A model generated the notes under the pieces. The model saw only the letters and a list, made by a program, of their open reading frames with translations. It was not told the origin of the DNA and did not search any database. This document shows positions 62,832-64,000 of a stretch of DNA of 64,000 nt, piece after piece (the first letter of the stretch is position 1; the number at the start of each line of letters is the position of its first letter). Origin of the DNA: Brassica napus (lineage: Eukaryota > Streptophyta > Magnoliopsida > Brassicales > Brassicaceae); NCBI RefSeq assembly GCF_020379485.1, contig NW_026016915.1:1-64000 (forward strand), in the 5' to 3' direction. The translations under genes were made by a program, and so were the position numbers.

Positions 62832-64000
62832 TTTTTTACATATATAATTTTTTTTGTCCACGGAAGCTCTTAAGATATATGTACAAGAGTTAAGATTGTG
62901 AAGATGAAGAAACTAGGAGAAGAAGATGGTTGGTGATTCTATATCAAGATTAGATTAGCATATATATATATAGAATATAGTAAGATGAGAACTGGCGAGT
63001 TATTGACTTTTATATTATTATTTTTTCGATTTTTTTGTCTGTGTTGACTTCTAATAGTGGGGTGCATTTCTTGGCGGAGAGAATTGCACTTTAAATATTA
63101 TGATAATAAAAATGCATATATCTCGTCGCAAATCGTGGTTACGTGATTCATGTCTTTGGAGTCTATAAATGAATAAATATGGCACCACTTATTATTTATA
63201 TACCTAGATCATTACGCAAGCGATAGGTTATCACGGAGGTTCGTATTCGTACATGCGGTCCGTGGCATTTAACTAATATATAAAACGTCATGCTTGATTC
63301 AGGACTGTATATAATGTGGCCCTATATTCAACTAGATGATTGCTTGAATCACAAAAATAAACCAATCAGGACTAATTAATGGTTTTCTAATGACCAAATA
63401 TTCAAATCCAAATAAGGAGCTGGTGATCATCTAACACCTTATATAAACACAACTATAAGACGAATATTAATTACTTTTTAGTGAAAGAAAATAAAAAGCG
63501 TCGAATCCGATAAGCAATAGGTAATCTGACATAAAAAAAAAAATTTGACATAAACTTTAATATTTTAAAGTGATGTTTCTTATATATGTGCATGTGCATC
63601 TAACCATGTACATATAGTATTTGGTAGTAGGTAAGATGTCATAAGTAATGTCGTACTGTAGTATATAAGATTTATATATTGTAATGATATATAATAATGT
63701 CAGCCGGAGTAATATAATAGCTTGTTGACATATATGCAATTATGCATGAATTGTTGGCTAACTTGTGAATATCTCATAAATAAATAGGAAATCATTCAAG
63801 TTTTTGAAGTAGCTAGTTTGAGTGGTTGTATATAATGGAAACTATTTCATAATTATCAAATCAATACTATTAAAAAAGTATTTTAGTTTTTATATCGGAA
63901 GTGTATTGATGTCTTTAAATAAGAAATTGTGATTTGCAGGGTTTGAATATGTAGAAAATGATGTGTGTTAAACATAAAAAATTGTGTGTGATTTGTAGGG
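62832..64000. other. Displaced SAUR promoter and intergenic DNA
   Basis: AT-rich, with no further gene recognised. The first few hundred bases are probably the former SAUR promoter. Confidence 0.4.

Overview
The window is plant nuclear DNA from a crucifer, almost certainly a Brassica. Protein-coding genes have several short introns with GT-AG borders, the intergenic DNA is very AT-rich, and there are nuclear tRNA genes, Helitrons, LINEs, SINEs and MITEs. The order of recognisable genes matches Arabidopsis thaliana chromosome 2 around At2g36080 to At2g36210. Gene identities rest on motifs plus this remembered gene order; no database search was run.

Layout, left to right. 1-10.4 kb: a Helitron (304-1653), the B3-domain repressor gene NGAL1/ABS2 (minus, 5326-2417) and its AT-rich upstream DNA. 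10.4-27 kb: an accessory block with no host gene, holding a Helitron with a 707-bp internal tandem repeat, a 5'-truncated LINE with a near-complete reverse transcriptase, a SINE, two nested Helitrons and a further Helitron carrying a Stowaway MITE. 27.4-32.1 kb: an F-box gene and two tandem CASP1-like genes. 36.1-42.6 kb: the glycine-rich DOT1-like gene, cyclophilin CYP18-2, tRNA-Asn, tRNA-Leu and ribosomal protein gene RPS14. 42.9-51.6 kb: a LINE fragment, then two tandem copies of the ubiquitin-L40 fusion gene separated by Helitron ends and duplicated exon-like fragments. 52.1-57.2 kb: a 22-exon kinesin-5 gene. 58.3-62.8 kb: a SAUR gene split near its start codon by a 4.1-kb Mutator-like element packed with GACGACTT-type repeats.

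The genes do not form a pathway. They are neighbours kept by ancestry: leaf-shape transcription control (NGAL1), Casparian strip formation (CASP1), cell-wall or vein-related secreted protein (DOT1), protein folding (cyclophilin), translation (RPS14, ubiquitin-L40, two tRNAs), spindle assembly (kinesin-5) and auxin-linked growth (SAUR). RPS14 and both ubiquitin-L40 copies share telo-box and AGCCCA promoter motifs, as expected of co-regulated ribosomal protein genes.

The most striking observations are the element-split SAUR gene, where the terminal repeat of the inserted element offers an in-frame ATG; the 350-bp-arm inverted repeat inside that element; two host-gene tandem duplications (CASP1 and ubiquitin-L40); and seven Helitron 3' ends in 64 kb, six with a candidate 5' end.
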